22,188 bases of DNA, from contig JAZQOX010000015.1 of assembly GCA_045628105.1 (NCBI GenBank), positions 1 to 22,188 on the forward strand, written 5' to 3'. Source of the stretch: UMGS1781 sp045628105 (GTDB lineage Bacteria; Bacillota; Clostridia; TANB77; CAG-508). Made by a program: the position numbers and the translations under genes. Shown here piece by piece: positions 1 to 7,937 of this stretch. The notes under the pieces are model-generated. The model searched no databases. It was not told where the DNA came from and saw only the letters and a list, made by a program, of their open reading frames with translations. Each line of letters opens with the position of its first letter. The stretch's first letter is position 1.

Positions 1-1
1 G

Positions 2-1723
2 GATGAATTAATAAAAAAAACAAAAAGACCAATGAGAAAGAAAAAGGAGGAACAACAGATATTTAAAAAGGCAAATGTAAAAATAATACCTTTAGGAGGA
101 ATCTTAGAAATAGGAAAAAATATCACAGTTATTGAGTATGAAGATGATATTATACTTGTTGATTGCGGATTAGGATTTCCAGAAGATGATATGTTAGGTG
201 TAGATTTAGTTATACCTGATGTAACATACTTAGAAAAAAATAAAGATAAAATTAGAGGATTAGTTGTTACACATGGTCACGAGGATCATATAGGAGGTAT
301 ACCATATTTATTAAAACAAATAAATGTACCAATTTATGCAACAAAATTAACAGTTGGATTAATATCAAATAAGCTAGAAGAACATAATTTATTAAGAAGT
401 ACAAAAATTAAGGAAGTAAAAACAGGACAAACAATAACTTTAGGATCTTTAAAAGTAGAGTTTATAAAAATAACACATAGTATACCAGATGCCTGTGCAC
501 TTGCTATTTATACACCAGCAGGTACAATTGTTCATACAGGAGACTTTAAAATAGACTATACTCCAATAGATGGCGAAACAATTGACTTAGGAAGATTAGC
601 TGCAATTGGAAATAAAGGTGTTTTAGCACTAATGTCTGATAGTACAAATGCAGAGAGAAAAGGTTACACAATGTCTGAAAGAACAGTTGGAGATATTTTA
701 GATAAATTATTTATCAATTGTACAAAAAGAATTGTTGTTGCAACATTCTCATCAAATGTTCATAGAGTTCAACAAATTGTTAATTCAGCAGTTAAGTATA
801 AAAGAAAAATTGCTGTTTGTGGTAGAAGTATGATAAACATGATAGACACTGCAAGAAGATTAGGATATATTAAAGTTCCAGATAATGTATTTATTGATAT
901 TGATGCAATAAAATCTTATCCAGATGATAAATTAGTTATAATTACAACAGGAAGTCAAGGAGAACCAATGTCTGCACTTACAAGAATGGCTTCAGGAGAA
1001 CACAAAAAAGTTCAAATCACACCAAATGACTTTATTATAATATCAGCAAATCCAATACCAGGAAATGAAAAATATATTTCTAAAGTAATAGACGATTTAA
1101 TGGCAATTGGTGCAGAAGTTATATATAATGCGCTTCAAGAAGTACACGTTTCAGGACATGCTTGCCAAGAAGAACAAAAATTAATGCTAAATTTAGTTAA
1201 ACCAAAATATTTTATACCTGTTCATGGTGAATATAGACAACTTGTTGCACATGCTGAAACAGCAAAAAGCATAGGTGTAAATCCAGAAAACATATTCATT
1301 ACAGATAATGGAAAAGTTCTAGAATTAAACAATGAAGAAGCAAAGTTTACAGGAAGAGTACCATCAGGAAAGGTATTAGTAGATGGATTAGGTGTTGGAG
1401 ATGTTGGAAACATAGTATTAAAAGATAGACAAAAATTATCACAAGATGGATTAATAGTTGTAGTAATTACAATGGATCATCAAAGCGGTAAAATTGTTGC
1501 AGGACCAGATGTTATAAGCAGAGGGTTTGTATATGTAAGGGAATCTGAAAATCTAATGGAAGAAATAAAAAGATTATTAAGAGTGGAACTTGCAAAATGC
1601 GAAGAAAAACATATTGTAGATTGGTCAACATTAAAATTAATAATTAGGGAAGAGCTAGGAGATTTTATATACAAAAAAACAAAAAGAGAACCAATGCTTA
1701 TACCAATTATTATGGATATATAA
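2..1723 (+). CDS. rnjA: Ribonuclease J, 5' end probably outside window
   Basis: Metallo-beta-lactamase/beta-CASP ribonuclease with 5'-3' exo- and endonuclease activity in cytoplasmic mRNA turnover and rRNA maturation (family knowledge). Counted from the ATG at 32, the zinc motif HGHEDH is at residues 81-86. H149 and D171 (HTGD) supply further metal ligands. The MSDSTNAER segment, the TTGSQGEPMSAL segment and the late SGHA and PVHGEY motifs complete a full-length enzyme (563 residues against about 555 usual). The ATG at 32 has no Shine-Dalgarno sequence in front of it. The frame stays open to position 2 and encodes more lysine-rich sequence, like the basic N-terminal extensions of many clostridial RNase J proteins. 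I therefore read the gene as 5'-partial, with 32 as the alternative start. An AAGGAGG inside codons 5-7 is followed by no usable start. It is closed by a strong terminator. Confidence 0.95.
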   Translation, partial: DELIKKTKRPMRKKKEEQQIFKKANVKIIPLGGILEIGKNITVIEYEDDIILVDCGLGFPEDDMLGVDLVIPDVTYLEKNKDKIRGLVVTHGHEDHIGGIPYLLKQINVPIYATKLTVGLISNKLEEHNLLRSTKIKEVKTGQTITLGSLKVEFIKITHSIPDACALAIYTPAGTIVHTGDFKIDYTPIDGETIDLGRLAAIGNKGVLALMSDSTNAERKGYTMSERTVGDILDKLFINCTKRIVVATFSSNVHRVQQIVNSAVKYKRKIAVCGRSMINMIDTARRLGYIKVPDNVFIDIDAIKSYPDDKLVIITTGSQGEPMSALTRMASGEHKKVQITPNDFIIISANPIPGNEKYISKVIDDLMAIGAEVIYNALQEVHVSGHACQEEQKLMLNLVKPKYFIPVHGEYRQLVAHAETAKSIGVNPENIFITDNGKVLELNNEEAKFTGRVPSGKVLVDGLGVGDVGNIVLKDRQKLSQDGLIVVVITMDHQSGKIVAGPDVISRGFVYVRESENLMEEIKRLLRVELAKCEEKHIVDWSTLKLIIREELGDFIYKKTKREPMLIPIIMDI

Positions 1724-1724
1724 T

Positions 1725-1770
1725 AAAAAGAACAATTTAGGACAGTACCTAAATTGTTCTTTTTCTATTT
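1725..1770 (+). terminator. Rho-independent terminator after rnjA
   Basis: A perfect inverted repeat pairs 1729-1741 (AGAACAATTTAGG) with 1748-1760. It is extended by four A-T pairs on the outside and has a 6-nt loop (ACAGTA). The right arm runs into a T-rich tail at 1760-1770. It starts two bases after the rnjA stop codon. Confidence 0.9.
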
Positions 1771-1796
1771 ACAAAACAATAAAAATGTGATAGAAC
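1768..1796 (+). promoter_or_regulatory. Probable sigma-A promoter of the transketolase genes
   Basis: TTTACA at 1768-1773 and TAGAAC at 1791-1796 are separated by 17 bases. A TGA triplet sits just before the -10, giving an extended -10 (TGN). It lies directly after the rnjA terminator and about 35 bases before the transketolase start. The -10 hexamer is imperfect, so the call is moderate. Confidence 0.5.
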
Positions 1797-1832
1797 TACA
1801 GGTGAAATAATGTAAAAGGGGATGAAGGTATT

Positions 1833-2660
1833 TTGAAAATTAAAGATGTTAAAGAATTGCAAAATTATGCAAATAAAATCAGACAGGGAACTATTGAGGC
1901 TATATATTCAGCAAAATCAGGACATCCAGGTGGTTCACTTTCAATAGCAGAAATACTTACAGTACTTTATTTTAATCAAATGAATATTGATGAAAAAAAT
2001 CCTAAAGCAAAGTCAAGAGACAGGTTAGTTCTTTCAAAAGGACATACTGCACCAGCTTTATATAGTACTTTGGCATTAAGAGGATTTTTTGATATAGAAG
2101 AACTAAAAACTCTAAGAAAATTAGATGGAAGATTACAAGGTCATCCAGACATGAAAAATATTCCAGGAATTGATGCAACAACTGGTTCACTTGGACAGGG
2201 ACTATCAATTGCTAATGGAATGGCAATTAGCTCTAAAATAGATAGCGAAGGGGTAAGGGTTTATTGTATATGCGGTGATGGAGAAATTGAGGAAGGACAA
2301 ATATGGGAAGCAGCAATGACCGCAGCACATTATAAATTAGACAATTTATGTTTGATTATAGACAACAACAATTTACAAATTGATGGAAAAGTTAGTGATG
2401 TTATGAGTGTGTATCCAATTGATGAAAAATTTAGAGGCTTTGGATTTGAAGTAATAAACGTTGATGGACACAATATAAAAGAACTTATACAAGCATTTGA
2501 AAATGCAAAAAAAATAAAAGGTAGACCAACAGCTATTGTTGCAAATACTATAAAGGGAAAAGGAGTGTCTTTTATGGAAAATCAGGCAGGCTGGCACGGA
2601 AAGGCACCAAATGAAGAAGAGTATAGAATAGCAATGAAGGAATTAGGAGGTGCTGTTTAA
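1833..2660 (+). CDS. Transketolase, N-terminal (thiamine-PP-binding) subunit
   Basis: First half of a transketolase split over two genes, as is common in Clostridia and archaea. It carries the pyrophosphate-binding domain of the enzyme that moves two-carbon ketol units in the non-oxidative pentose phosphate pathway. Visible marks are GHPGGSLS at residues 30-37, the GHTAPALY segment, a GIDATTGSLGQGLS loop, and the thiamine-diphosphate/metal motif GDG (148-150) ending in NNN (178-180). The 275-residue length is usual for the N-terminal subunit. The start is a TTG: the nearby ATG at 1822 meets a stop after four codons, and AAGG at 1825-1828 gives a weak ribosome site. The stop overlaps the ATG of the next gene by one base (TAATG), which suggests coupled translation of the two subunits. 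Confidence 0.95.
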   Translation: MKIKDVKELQNYANKIRQGTIEAIYSAKSGHPGGSLSIAEILTVLYFNQMNIDEKNPKAKSRDRLVLSKGHTAPALYSTLALRGFFDIEELKTLRKLDGRLQGHPDMKNIPGIDATTGSLGQGLSIANGMAISSKIDSEGVRVYCICGDGEIEEGQIWEAAMTAAHYKLDNLCLIIDNNNLQIDGKVSDVMSVYPIDEKFRGFGFEVINVDGHNIKELIQAFENAKKIKGRPTAIVANTIKGKGVSFMENQAGWHGKAPNEEEYRIAMKELGGAV

Positions 2661-3598
2661 TGGATTGGAATACAAAAATTGCTACAAGACAAAGCTATGG
2701 AGAAAAATTAGCAGAATTAGGAGAAGTAAATAAAAATATTGTAGTTTTAGATGCAGATTTATCTTCTGCAACAAAAACATCAATATTTGCTAAGAAGTTT
2801 CCAAATAGATTTTTTGATATGGGAATTGCAGAACAAGATATGCTGTCTACTGCTGCTGGAATGTCAACTTTTGGAAAAGTGCCTTTTGTTAGTACATTTG
2901 CTGTATTTGCAGCAGGTAGAGCATATGACCAAATAAGAAATAGTATTTGCTATCCACATTTAAATGTTAAAATATGTGCAACTCATTCAGGAATTACCGT
3001 TGGAGAAGATGGAGCAACACACCAAATGTTAGAAGACATTGGAATGATGAGAGGATTACCTAATATGACAGTAATTTCAACATCAGATGATATTCAAACG
3101 AGATGGGCTGTTGAAGAAATATCTAAAATTGATGGACCAGTATATTTAAGACTATGTAGATTAGCTACTCCTATAATATACAATGATGGACAGAAGTTTG
3201 AAATTGGAAAAGCAATTCAAATTGGAGATGGAACAGATGCTACAGTATTTGCAACAGGAGTTATGGTACAAGAAGCAATAAAAGCAAAGGAAGACTTAGA
3301 AAAACAAGGCATAAATATTAGAGTTGTTGATATTCACACAATAAAACCAATAGATAAAGAAATGATTATAAAATGTGCAAAAGAAACAAAGAGATTAATT
3401 TCAGTAGAAGACCATAGTATTATAGGTGGGCTTGGAACTGCTATATCAGAAGTATTAACAGATGAATATCCATGCAAATTAACAAGAATGGGAATGAAAG
3501 ACGAATTTGGAAAATCAGGAAATGCAGAAGAATTACTTAAATACTTTAATTTAAATTCTGAAGCAATAATTGAGAAAATTAAAGAAAAGGAGAACTAA
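2660..3598 (+). CDS. Transketolase, C-terminal (pyrimidine-binding) subunit
   Basis: Second half of the split transketolase, holding the pyrimidine-binding domain and the C-terminal transketolase domain. The catalytic glutamate that activates thiamine diphosphate is E58 in GIAEQD. A GRAYDQIRNSICYP segment and the THSGITVGEDGATHQMLEDI stretch (substrate-channel histidines) follow. The C-terminal domain includes VVDIHTIKPID and SVEDHSIIGGLG. Its 312 residues match the usual size of this subunit. It starts at the ATG overlapping the stop of the N-terminal half and should form the active alpha2-beta2 enzyme with it. The alternative, a DXS or pyruvate dehydrogenase E1-beta relative, is disfavoured by the partner and by the order of motifs. 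Confidence 0.95.
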   Translation: MDWNTKIATRQSYGEKLAELGEVNKNIVVLDADLSSATKTSIFAKKFPNRFFDMGIAEQDMLSTAAGMSTFGKVPFVSTFAVFAAGRAYDQIRNSICYPHLNVKICATHSGITVGEDGATHQMLEDIGMMRGLPNMTVISTSDDIQTRWAVEEISKIDGPVYLRLCRLATPIIYNDGQKFEIGKAIQIGDGTDATVFATGVMVQEAIKAKEDLEKQGINIRVVDIHTIKPIDKEMIIKCAKETKRLISVEDHSIIGGLGTAISEVLTDEYPCKLTRMGMKDEFGKSGNAEELLKYFNLNSEAIIEKIKEKEN

Positions 3599-3599
3599 A

Positions 3600-3803
3600 A
3601 TGAACAAAAGAGAAGAAAAAGGTATAACATTAATTACACTTATAATTACTGTTATTGTATTAGCAATTATTGCAGGAATAGTTATTAGATTTACGTCTGA
3701 GGATAGATTAATTGATGCTGCAAAAAAAACTACTAATGATATAACAAATCAGGCTGAAGAACATGATGAAACAGTAAATGCAGTTAGAAATTTATATAAA
3801 TAA
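3600..3803 (+). CDS. Small pilin-like (prepilin N-terminal motif) membrane protein
   Basis: A 67-residue protein starting at the ATG at 3600, served by AAAGGAG at 3586-3592 and placed just after the transketolase stop. The upstream in-frame TTG at 3570 lies inside the transketolase gene and was rejected. The N-terminus is MNKREEKG followed by ITLITLIITVIVLAIIAGIV. This is a short basic leader ending in glycine and one hydrophobic helix, the arrangement of type IV prepilins or pseudopilins. The conserved glutamate at +5 after the cleavage glycine is replaced by threonine. The remaining 35 or so residues are polar and too short for a pilin globular domain. No prepilin peptidase, pilus ATPase or platform gene is nearby. 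Function unknown: it could be a minor pseudopilin or a single-helix membrane peptide. It is probably cotranscribed with the transketolase genes. Confidence 0.75.
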   Translation: MNKREEKGITLITLIITVIVLAIIAGIVIRFTSEDRLIDAAKKTTNDITNQAEEHDETVNAVRNLYK

Positions 3804-3851
3804 TTCAATTATTACATTTATATTACATTTTATAAAATGAAACGATTTTTA

Positions 3852-3880
3852 TTGATTTTTTTTGAATAAATTATTATAAT
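3852..3880 (+). promoter_or_regulatory. Sigma-A promoter of the ftsEX operon
   Basis: TTGATT at 3852-3857 and a perfect TATAAT at 3875-3880 are 17 bases apart. It lies in the AT-rich gap between the pilin-like gene and ftsE. The ftsE start is 36 bases after the -10, with GAGGG at 3906-3910 as ribosome site. I saw no convincing terminator upstream in this gap, so read-through from the transketolase genes is possible. Confidence 0.8.
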
Positions 3881-3916
3881 AAAAAAGTAAAATAACAATT
3901 AAAATGAGGGAAAAAG

Positions 3917-4597
3917 ATGATAGAATTTAAAAACGTATCAAAAACCTACAGTACTGGTACAGAAGCTGTACAGGATGCAAGTTTTAAAATAGAAAAAGGT
4001 GATTTTGCATTTTTAGTTGGACAATCAGGATCAGGAAAATCAACTCTAATAAAACTAATTTTAAAAGAAGAAGAACCAACAAGTGGAACTATAATAATTA
4101 ACGGAAAAGATACTACACATCTAAAATCAAAACGAGTTCCATACTTAAGAAGAAGCATGGGAGTGGTTTTCCAAGATTTTAGACTTTTGTCTGATAAAAC
4201 AGTTTATGAAAATGTTGCCTTTGCAATGAACATTGTTAAAGCAACGCCGAGACATATTAGAAGACAAGTACCAATGGTACTTGCATTAGTTGGATTGAGT
4301 GGAAAAGCAAAGGCATATCCAGATGAACTATCAGGAGGAGAACAACAAAGAGTTGCTCTTGCAAGAGCTTTGGTTAATAATCCTTCAATGATAATTGCAG
4401 ATGAGCCAACAGGAAACTTGGATCCAGATACAGCATGGGATATAATGATGCTTTTGAATGAAATTAATTTAAGAGGAACCACTGTTGTTATTGCTACACA
4501 TGCTAAGGATATTGTTGATAAAATGAAAAAAAGGGTAATCGAAATAGAAAAAGGTATTATTGTTAGAGATGATAGAAAAGGTGGTTATAGTAAGTGA
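3917..4597 (+). CDS. ftsE: Cell division ATP-binding protein FtsE
   Basis: ABC ATPase of the FtsEX complex. It works with FtsX at the membrane to activate extracytoplasmic peptidoglycan hydrolases rather than to transport a substrate. All ABC motifs are intact: Walker A GQSGSGKST (35-43), Q-loop Q86 in VVFQDFRLL, signature LSGGEQQR (138-145), Walker B MIIADE (158-163), D-loop NLD and switch histidine H195. The QDFRLL sequence after the Q-loop is characteristic of FtsE. The 226-residue length is typical. It begins the operon after a strong promoter, and its TGA stop overlaps the GTG start of ftsX by four bases (GTGA). Confidence 0.97.
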   Translation: MIEFKNVSKTYSTGTEAVQDASFKIEKGDFAFLVGQSGSGKSTLIKLILKEEEPTSGTIIINGKDTTHLKSKRVPYLRRSMGVVFQDFRLLSDKTVYENVAFAMNIVKATPRHIRRQVPMVLALVGLSGKAKAYPDELSGGEQQRVALARALVNNPSMIIADEPTGNLDPDTAWDIMMLLNEINLRGTTVVIATHAKDIVDKMKKRVIEIEKGIIVRDDRKGGYSK

Positions 4598-5487
4598 GAT
4601 ATAATGTTATAGGATATTTTCTAACAGAAGGATTTAGAAATGTTTTTAAAAATAAAAAATCTACAATTTCATGCTTAGGTGTAATGTGTGCTACAATGCT
4701 TATGTTTGGCGCTTTTTTTGCAATAGGAAAAAATATAACAAATATGGTAGAAAACTTAGAGGATGCTCAGGCAATACAGGTATTTTTTACTACAGATACA
4801 CCAGAAGAAGAAATAGTTGCACTAAAGGATTCAATTCTTTCAATTGAAGGCGTTGCATCTGCAACAAGAAAAACAAAACAGGATGCATACAATGAAATAA
4901 AAGAATCTTTGGATAATCCAAAAGTAATGGATGGAATGGAACCAGACTTTATGGAAGATTCATATGTTATTACTTTAACAAACTTAGAGTTAAATAATAG
5001 TGTACAAGAACAACTTAAAAAATTACCACACTATAGCACAGCCTATAGTAGTAATGAAACAATTACAACACTTGCATATTTATCGAAAATAATTCGTGCA
5101 ATTACAGGAATTATTCTAGTTATATTAATTTTTATATCAACATTTATTATTGCAAATACGATAAAATTAACAGTACATGCGAGAAGAAAAGAAATTTCAA
5201 TAATGAAATATGTTGGTGCAACAGATGGATTTATTAGAACACCATTTATGATTGAAGGCATTATAATTGGAATGGTATCAAGTATTATTTCATTAGGACT
5301 AGTTGGAGTAATATACAATTGGTGTGCTATAAAGGTTAGCCAGTCAGAAACACTAAGGGTTGTAGGATTTTACATGCTTAATTTTAAGGAGCTATTAAAC
5401 GGTATTCTAATTGTATACATTTTACTAGGTGTTGGAATAGGAATAATTGGAAGTAGAATTTCAATGAAAAAATATCTAGAGGTTTAA
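4594..5487 (+). CDS. ftsX: Cell division permease-like protein FtsX
   Basis: Membrane partner of FtsE. It transmits ATP-driven conformational change to wall hydrolases outside the cell. The 297 residues show the FtsX plan: a cytoplasmic start with an aromatic/basic segment (RNVFKNKKST), membrane helix 1 at about 25-45, a large extracellular domain to about residue 165, then three helices (about 166-190, 218-242 and 268-290). The conserved ARRKEISIMKYVGATDGFIR cytoplasmic loop lies between helices 2 and 3. The GTG start overlaps the ftsE stop, so the two are translationally coupled. The next gene, a secreted coiled-coil M23 protein, starts one base after its stop and is the likely binding partner of the extracellular loop. 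Confidence 0.96.
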   Translation: MRYNVIGYFLTEGFRNVFKNKKSTISCLGVMCATMLMFGAFFAIGKNITNMVENLEDAQAIQVFFTTDTPEEEIVALKDSILSIEGVASATRKTKQDAYNEIKESLDNPKVMDGMEPDFMEDSYVITLTNLELNNSVQEQLKKLPHYSTAYSSNETITTLAYLSKIIRAITGIILVILIFISTFIIANTIKLTVHARRKEISIMKYVGATDGFIRTPFMIEGIIIGMVSSIISLGLVGVIYNWCAIKVSQSETLRVVGFYMLNFKELLNGILIVYILLGVGIGIIGSRISMKKYLEV

Positions 5488-5488
5488 A

Positions 5489-6652
5489 GTGAAAAAGTTT
5501 TTAATTAAAATCGTTACTTGCTGTTTTATAGTTATAGGAATAGTTTTAATATTTGATTTAAGACCGGTCTATGCAGATGAAATAGTTAATTTAAATGAAT
5601 TAAACCAAAAAAGGCAAGAACTTAAGGAAAAAATAAGCAATGCTGGACAAGATCTTGAAATAGTTGATGTACAACTTACAGAAAAATTAGAAGCTATAAG
5701 TAAACTTGAAGAAGAAATTGACGAATATGAAAGAAATATAGAAGAAATAAACCAAAAAATTGAGCATTTAGAAAAACAAACTGCAAGTGTTGAAAAAGCT
5801 ATTGAAACACTTGATGAAAGATATGAATATCAAAAAACAGTTTTGCAAAAAAGACTACTTGCAGCATATGAATCAGGCAAAACTACTTACTTGGATGTCC
5901 TTTTAAATTCAAGAGATATGGTTGATTTTATTTCTAGATACCATATAATTTCAAGAATAGTTGAATATGATAAAAAATTGCTTGATAATATAGAAAAACA
6001 AAAACAAGAAATAGATACAATAAGATTAAATTTAAAAATAACAAAAGAAAATTTAAAGGTTATAAAAACAGAGCAAAGAAAAATAACTGTTGCGTTGGAA
6101 AATGCTAAAGTAATTAAGAAAAGCTATGCAAATAAACTAACAGCAGATGAACTTGAGATTCAAAGTCAAATACAAGTATATCAAGATGAATTGGATTTAA
6201 TAAATCTAGAAATTTTAATGGCAGCATTGGAAAAAAGTGATTCAAAATATGTTGGTGGAGTTTTTGCTTGGCCAGCTCCAGGATATTATGCTATAACATC
6301 AAAGTATGGAATGAGAATTCACCCAATACTTAAGACATACAGAAATCATTCAGGTATGGATATTGGTGCACCAATGGGAAGCCTTGCAATAGCTGCAAAT
6401 GATGGAATTGTTACAAAGGCAACATATTCATATTCATATGGAAACATGATTATGATTGACCATGGTGGAGGAATTTCAACGGTGTATGCACACGGATCAG
6501 AAATACTTGTAGATGTTGGAGACAAGGTAAAAAGAGGGGATGCAATTATGAAGGTTGGTTCAACAGGTTGGTCAACAGGACCTCATTTGCATTTTGAAAT
6601 AAGAATAAATGGACAAACAGTAGATCCATATCCATATGTAACAATAGAATAA
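5489..6652 (+). CDS. Secreted coiled-coil M23 peptidase (EnvC/CwlO-like), copy 1
   Basis: Exported peptidoglycan endopeptidase or hydrolase activator of the kind that docks on FtsX. A basic start and hydrophobic helix end in a signal-peptidase-like site (VYA, cleavage after A29). A long heptad-rich coiled coil covers about residues 35-245. The C-terminal LytM/M23 domain has the zinc ligands H287 and D291 (HSGMD) and H368 in HLH (366-368), with YAH at 333-335. The domain therefore looks catalytically complete, unlike the degenerate EnvC of proteobacteria. Start is GTG, one base after the ftsX stop, with GAGG at 5479-5482. The YESGKTTYLDVLLNSRDMVDF segment is nearly repeated in the next gene, so the two are paralogues. 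It probably cleaves or activates cleavage of wall crosslinks under FtsEX control. Confidence 0.92.
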   Translation: MKKFLIKIVTCCFIVIGIVLIFDLRPVYADEIVNLNELNQKRQELKEKISNAGQDLEIVDVQLTEKLEAISKLEEEIDEYERNIEEINQKIEHLEKQTASVEKAIETLDERYEYQKTVLQKRLLAAYESGKTTYLDVLLNSRDMVDFISRYHIISRIVEYDKKLLDNIEKQKQEIDTIRLNLKITKENLKVIKTEQRKITVALENAKVIKKSYANKLTADELEIQSQIQVYQDELDLINLEILMAALEKSDSKYVGGVFAWPAPGYYAITSKYGMRIHPILKTYRNHSGMDIGAPMGSLAIAANDGIVTKATYSYSYGNMIMIDHGGGISTVYAHGSEILVDVGDKVKRGDAIMKVGSTGWSTGPHLHFEIRINGQTVDPYPYVTIE

Positions 6653-6664
6653 AGGAGAAAAGTT

Positions 6665-7834
6665 ATGTTAAAAGATGCTATAAGAACAATAATATTAGTT
6701 TCAATTATATTTGTTATAATTTTATCGGGGAATATTATGGCTTCATATGCTGTATCTCAATCTGATTTGAATGAAATGCAACAAAAAATAGACGCAACAA
6801 AGGGTGAAATAGAACAGGTTGAAAGAAAACTATCAGCAGAGATGAGCAAAATAAGAGAATTAAATGCACAAATTTCGGATTATGAAGATGAAATTTCAGA
6901 CTTAAACGAAAAAATAGAAGAGGTACAAATAAGGATTGAGGAAACCGAAAAAGATTTGGCAAAAGCTGAGGCAGATTACGAAGAACAGGAAGAAAAGTTT
7001 AAAAGGAGAATTGTTGCAATGTATGAATCTGGAAGTACTACTTATTTAGATGTATTATTGTCATCAAGAAGTGTATCCGATTTCATAAGCAAATATTATA
7101 CTGTTTCAAAAATAGCAGAATATGATAAAAACTTACTTGACCAAATGGAAAAAAATAAAATAAGTATTCAAGAAACAAAAGAGCTTCTAGCAACTAGTAA
7201 AGAACAAATTGAAACACTAAAAGCAAGCAAGGAAAATACAGCACAAACATTAAAAAATTCACAAAGTCAAAAACAAGCATATGTAGATAGATTAAATGAT
7301 GAAGAAAAAGCATTAGAAAATGATTTAGAGCAATTTGAAAGAGATAAAAGAGAAATTCAACAAGAACTAGCTAGAATTGCAAGAGAAAATAACGGTGGAG
7401 TAGAAGTTGTTGCAGGTGATCCAACAAAGGCCGGATACATATTCCCAGTACAGGGACTAAGTTATTACAATATTAATAGGCCAGTTTATCCATCATATGC
7501 TGGTCATACAGGAACTGATATAAATATTAATGTTAAAGGAAGAAATGTTCTTGCGGTAAAGGATGGAACAGTTGTAATATCAACTGCATTAAAAAATTCA
7601 GATGGTTCATATAGAAGCTATGGAGAATATGTTGTAATAGATCACCATGATGGAACAATGACATTATATGCTCATATGTCTCCAAATACAAGAACAGTAC
7701 AAAAAGGAGATAATGTTGTTCAGGGTCAAGTTTTAGGAATTGTAGGAACAACAGGAAATTCAACAGGTTTGCATTTACATTTTGAAGTTAGAATAAATGG
7801 AAAATGTGTAAATCCATTACCATATTTAAAATAA
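6665..7834 (+). CDS. Secreted coiled-coil M23 peptidase (EnvC/CwlO-like), copy 2
   Basis: Tandem paralogue of the preceding gene with the same plan over 389 residues. A signal peptide comes first (cleavage possible after SYA near residue 29), then a coiled coil to about residue 245, then a LytM/M23 domain. Its metal ligands are intact: H281 and D285 (HTGTD), H337 in YAH, and H370/H372 in HLHFE. The ends of the two proteins match closely (HLHFE.RINGK/Q.V.P.PY). The region before the first zinc ligand differs: this copy has NINRPVYPSYAG where copy 1 has the more usual IHPILKTYRN, and it carries a longer loop (NSDGSYRSYG). The two may differ in substrate or timing. It starts at an ATG behind AAAGGAG (6653-6659) and ends the operon at a strong hairpin. 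Confidence 0.92.
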   Translation: MLKDAIRTIILVSIIFVIILSGNIMASYAVSQSDLNEMQQKIDATKGEIEQVERKLSAEMSKIRELNAQISDYEDEISDLNEKIEEVQIRIEETEKDLAKAEADYEEQEEKFKRRIVAMYESGSTTYLDVLLSSRSVSDFISKYYTVSKIAEYDKNLLDQMEKNKISIQETKELLATSKEQIETLKASKENTAQTLKNSQSQKQAYVDRLNDEEKALENDLEQFERDKREIQQELARIARENNGGVEVVAGDPTKAGYIFPVQGLSYYNINRPVYPSYAGHTGTDININVKGRNVLAVKDGTVVISTALKNSDGSYRSYGEYVVIDHHDGTMTLYAHMSPNTRTVQKGDNVVQGQVLGIVGTTGNSTGLHLHFEVRINGKCVNPLPYLK

Positions 7835-7848
7835 AGATGAATATAATT

Positions 7849-7891
7849 AAAGTAAGCGAGCCATGCTCGCTTACTTTGTAAGAACTTTTTT
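7849..7891 (+). terminator. Hairpin terminator after the ftsEX-M23 operon
   Basis: A perfect 13-base-pair stem pairs AAAGTAAGCGAGC (7849-7861) with 7865-7877 around a 3-nt loop (CAT). It is GC-richer than its surroundings. The T-tract is displaced (7886-7891), so termination may be partial and could let some transcription pass into the S41 protease gene. Confidence 0.75.
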
Positions 7892-7937
7892 ATATGTTTA
7901 AGAATTTTAAAAATCTTTAGCATAAGACGGAGGAAAA

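Noticed and set aside
3799..3813. Palindrome AATAATT-C-AATTATT after the pilin-like gene as a terminator
   Set aside because: The one-base centre cannot form a hairpin loop without losing pairs, and there is no GC pairing or T-tract.
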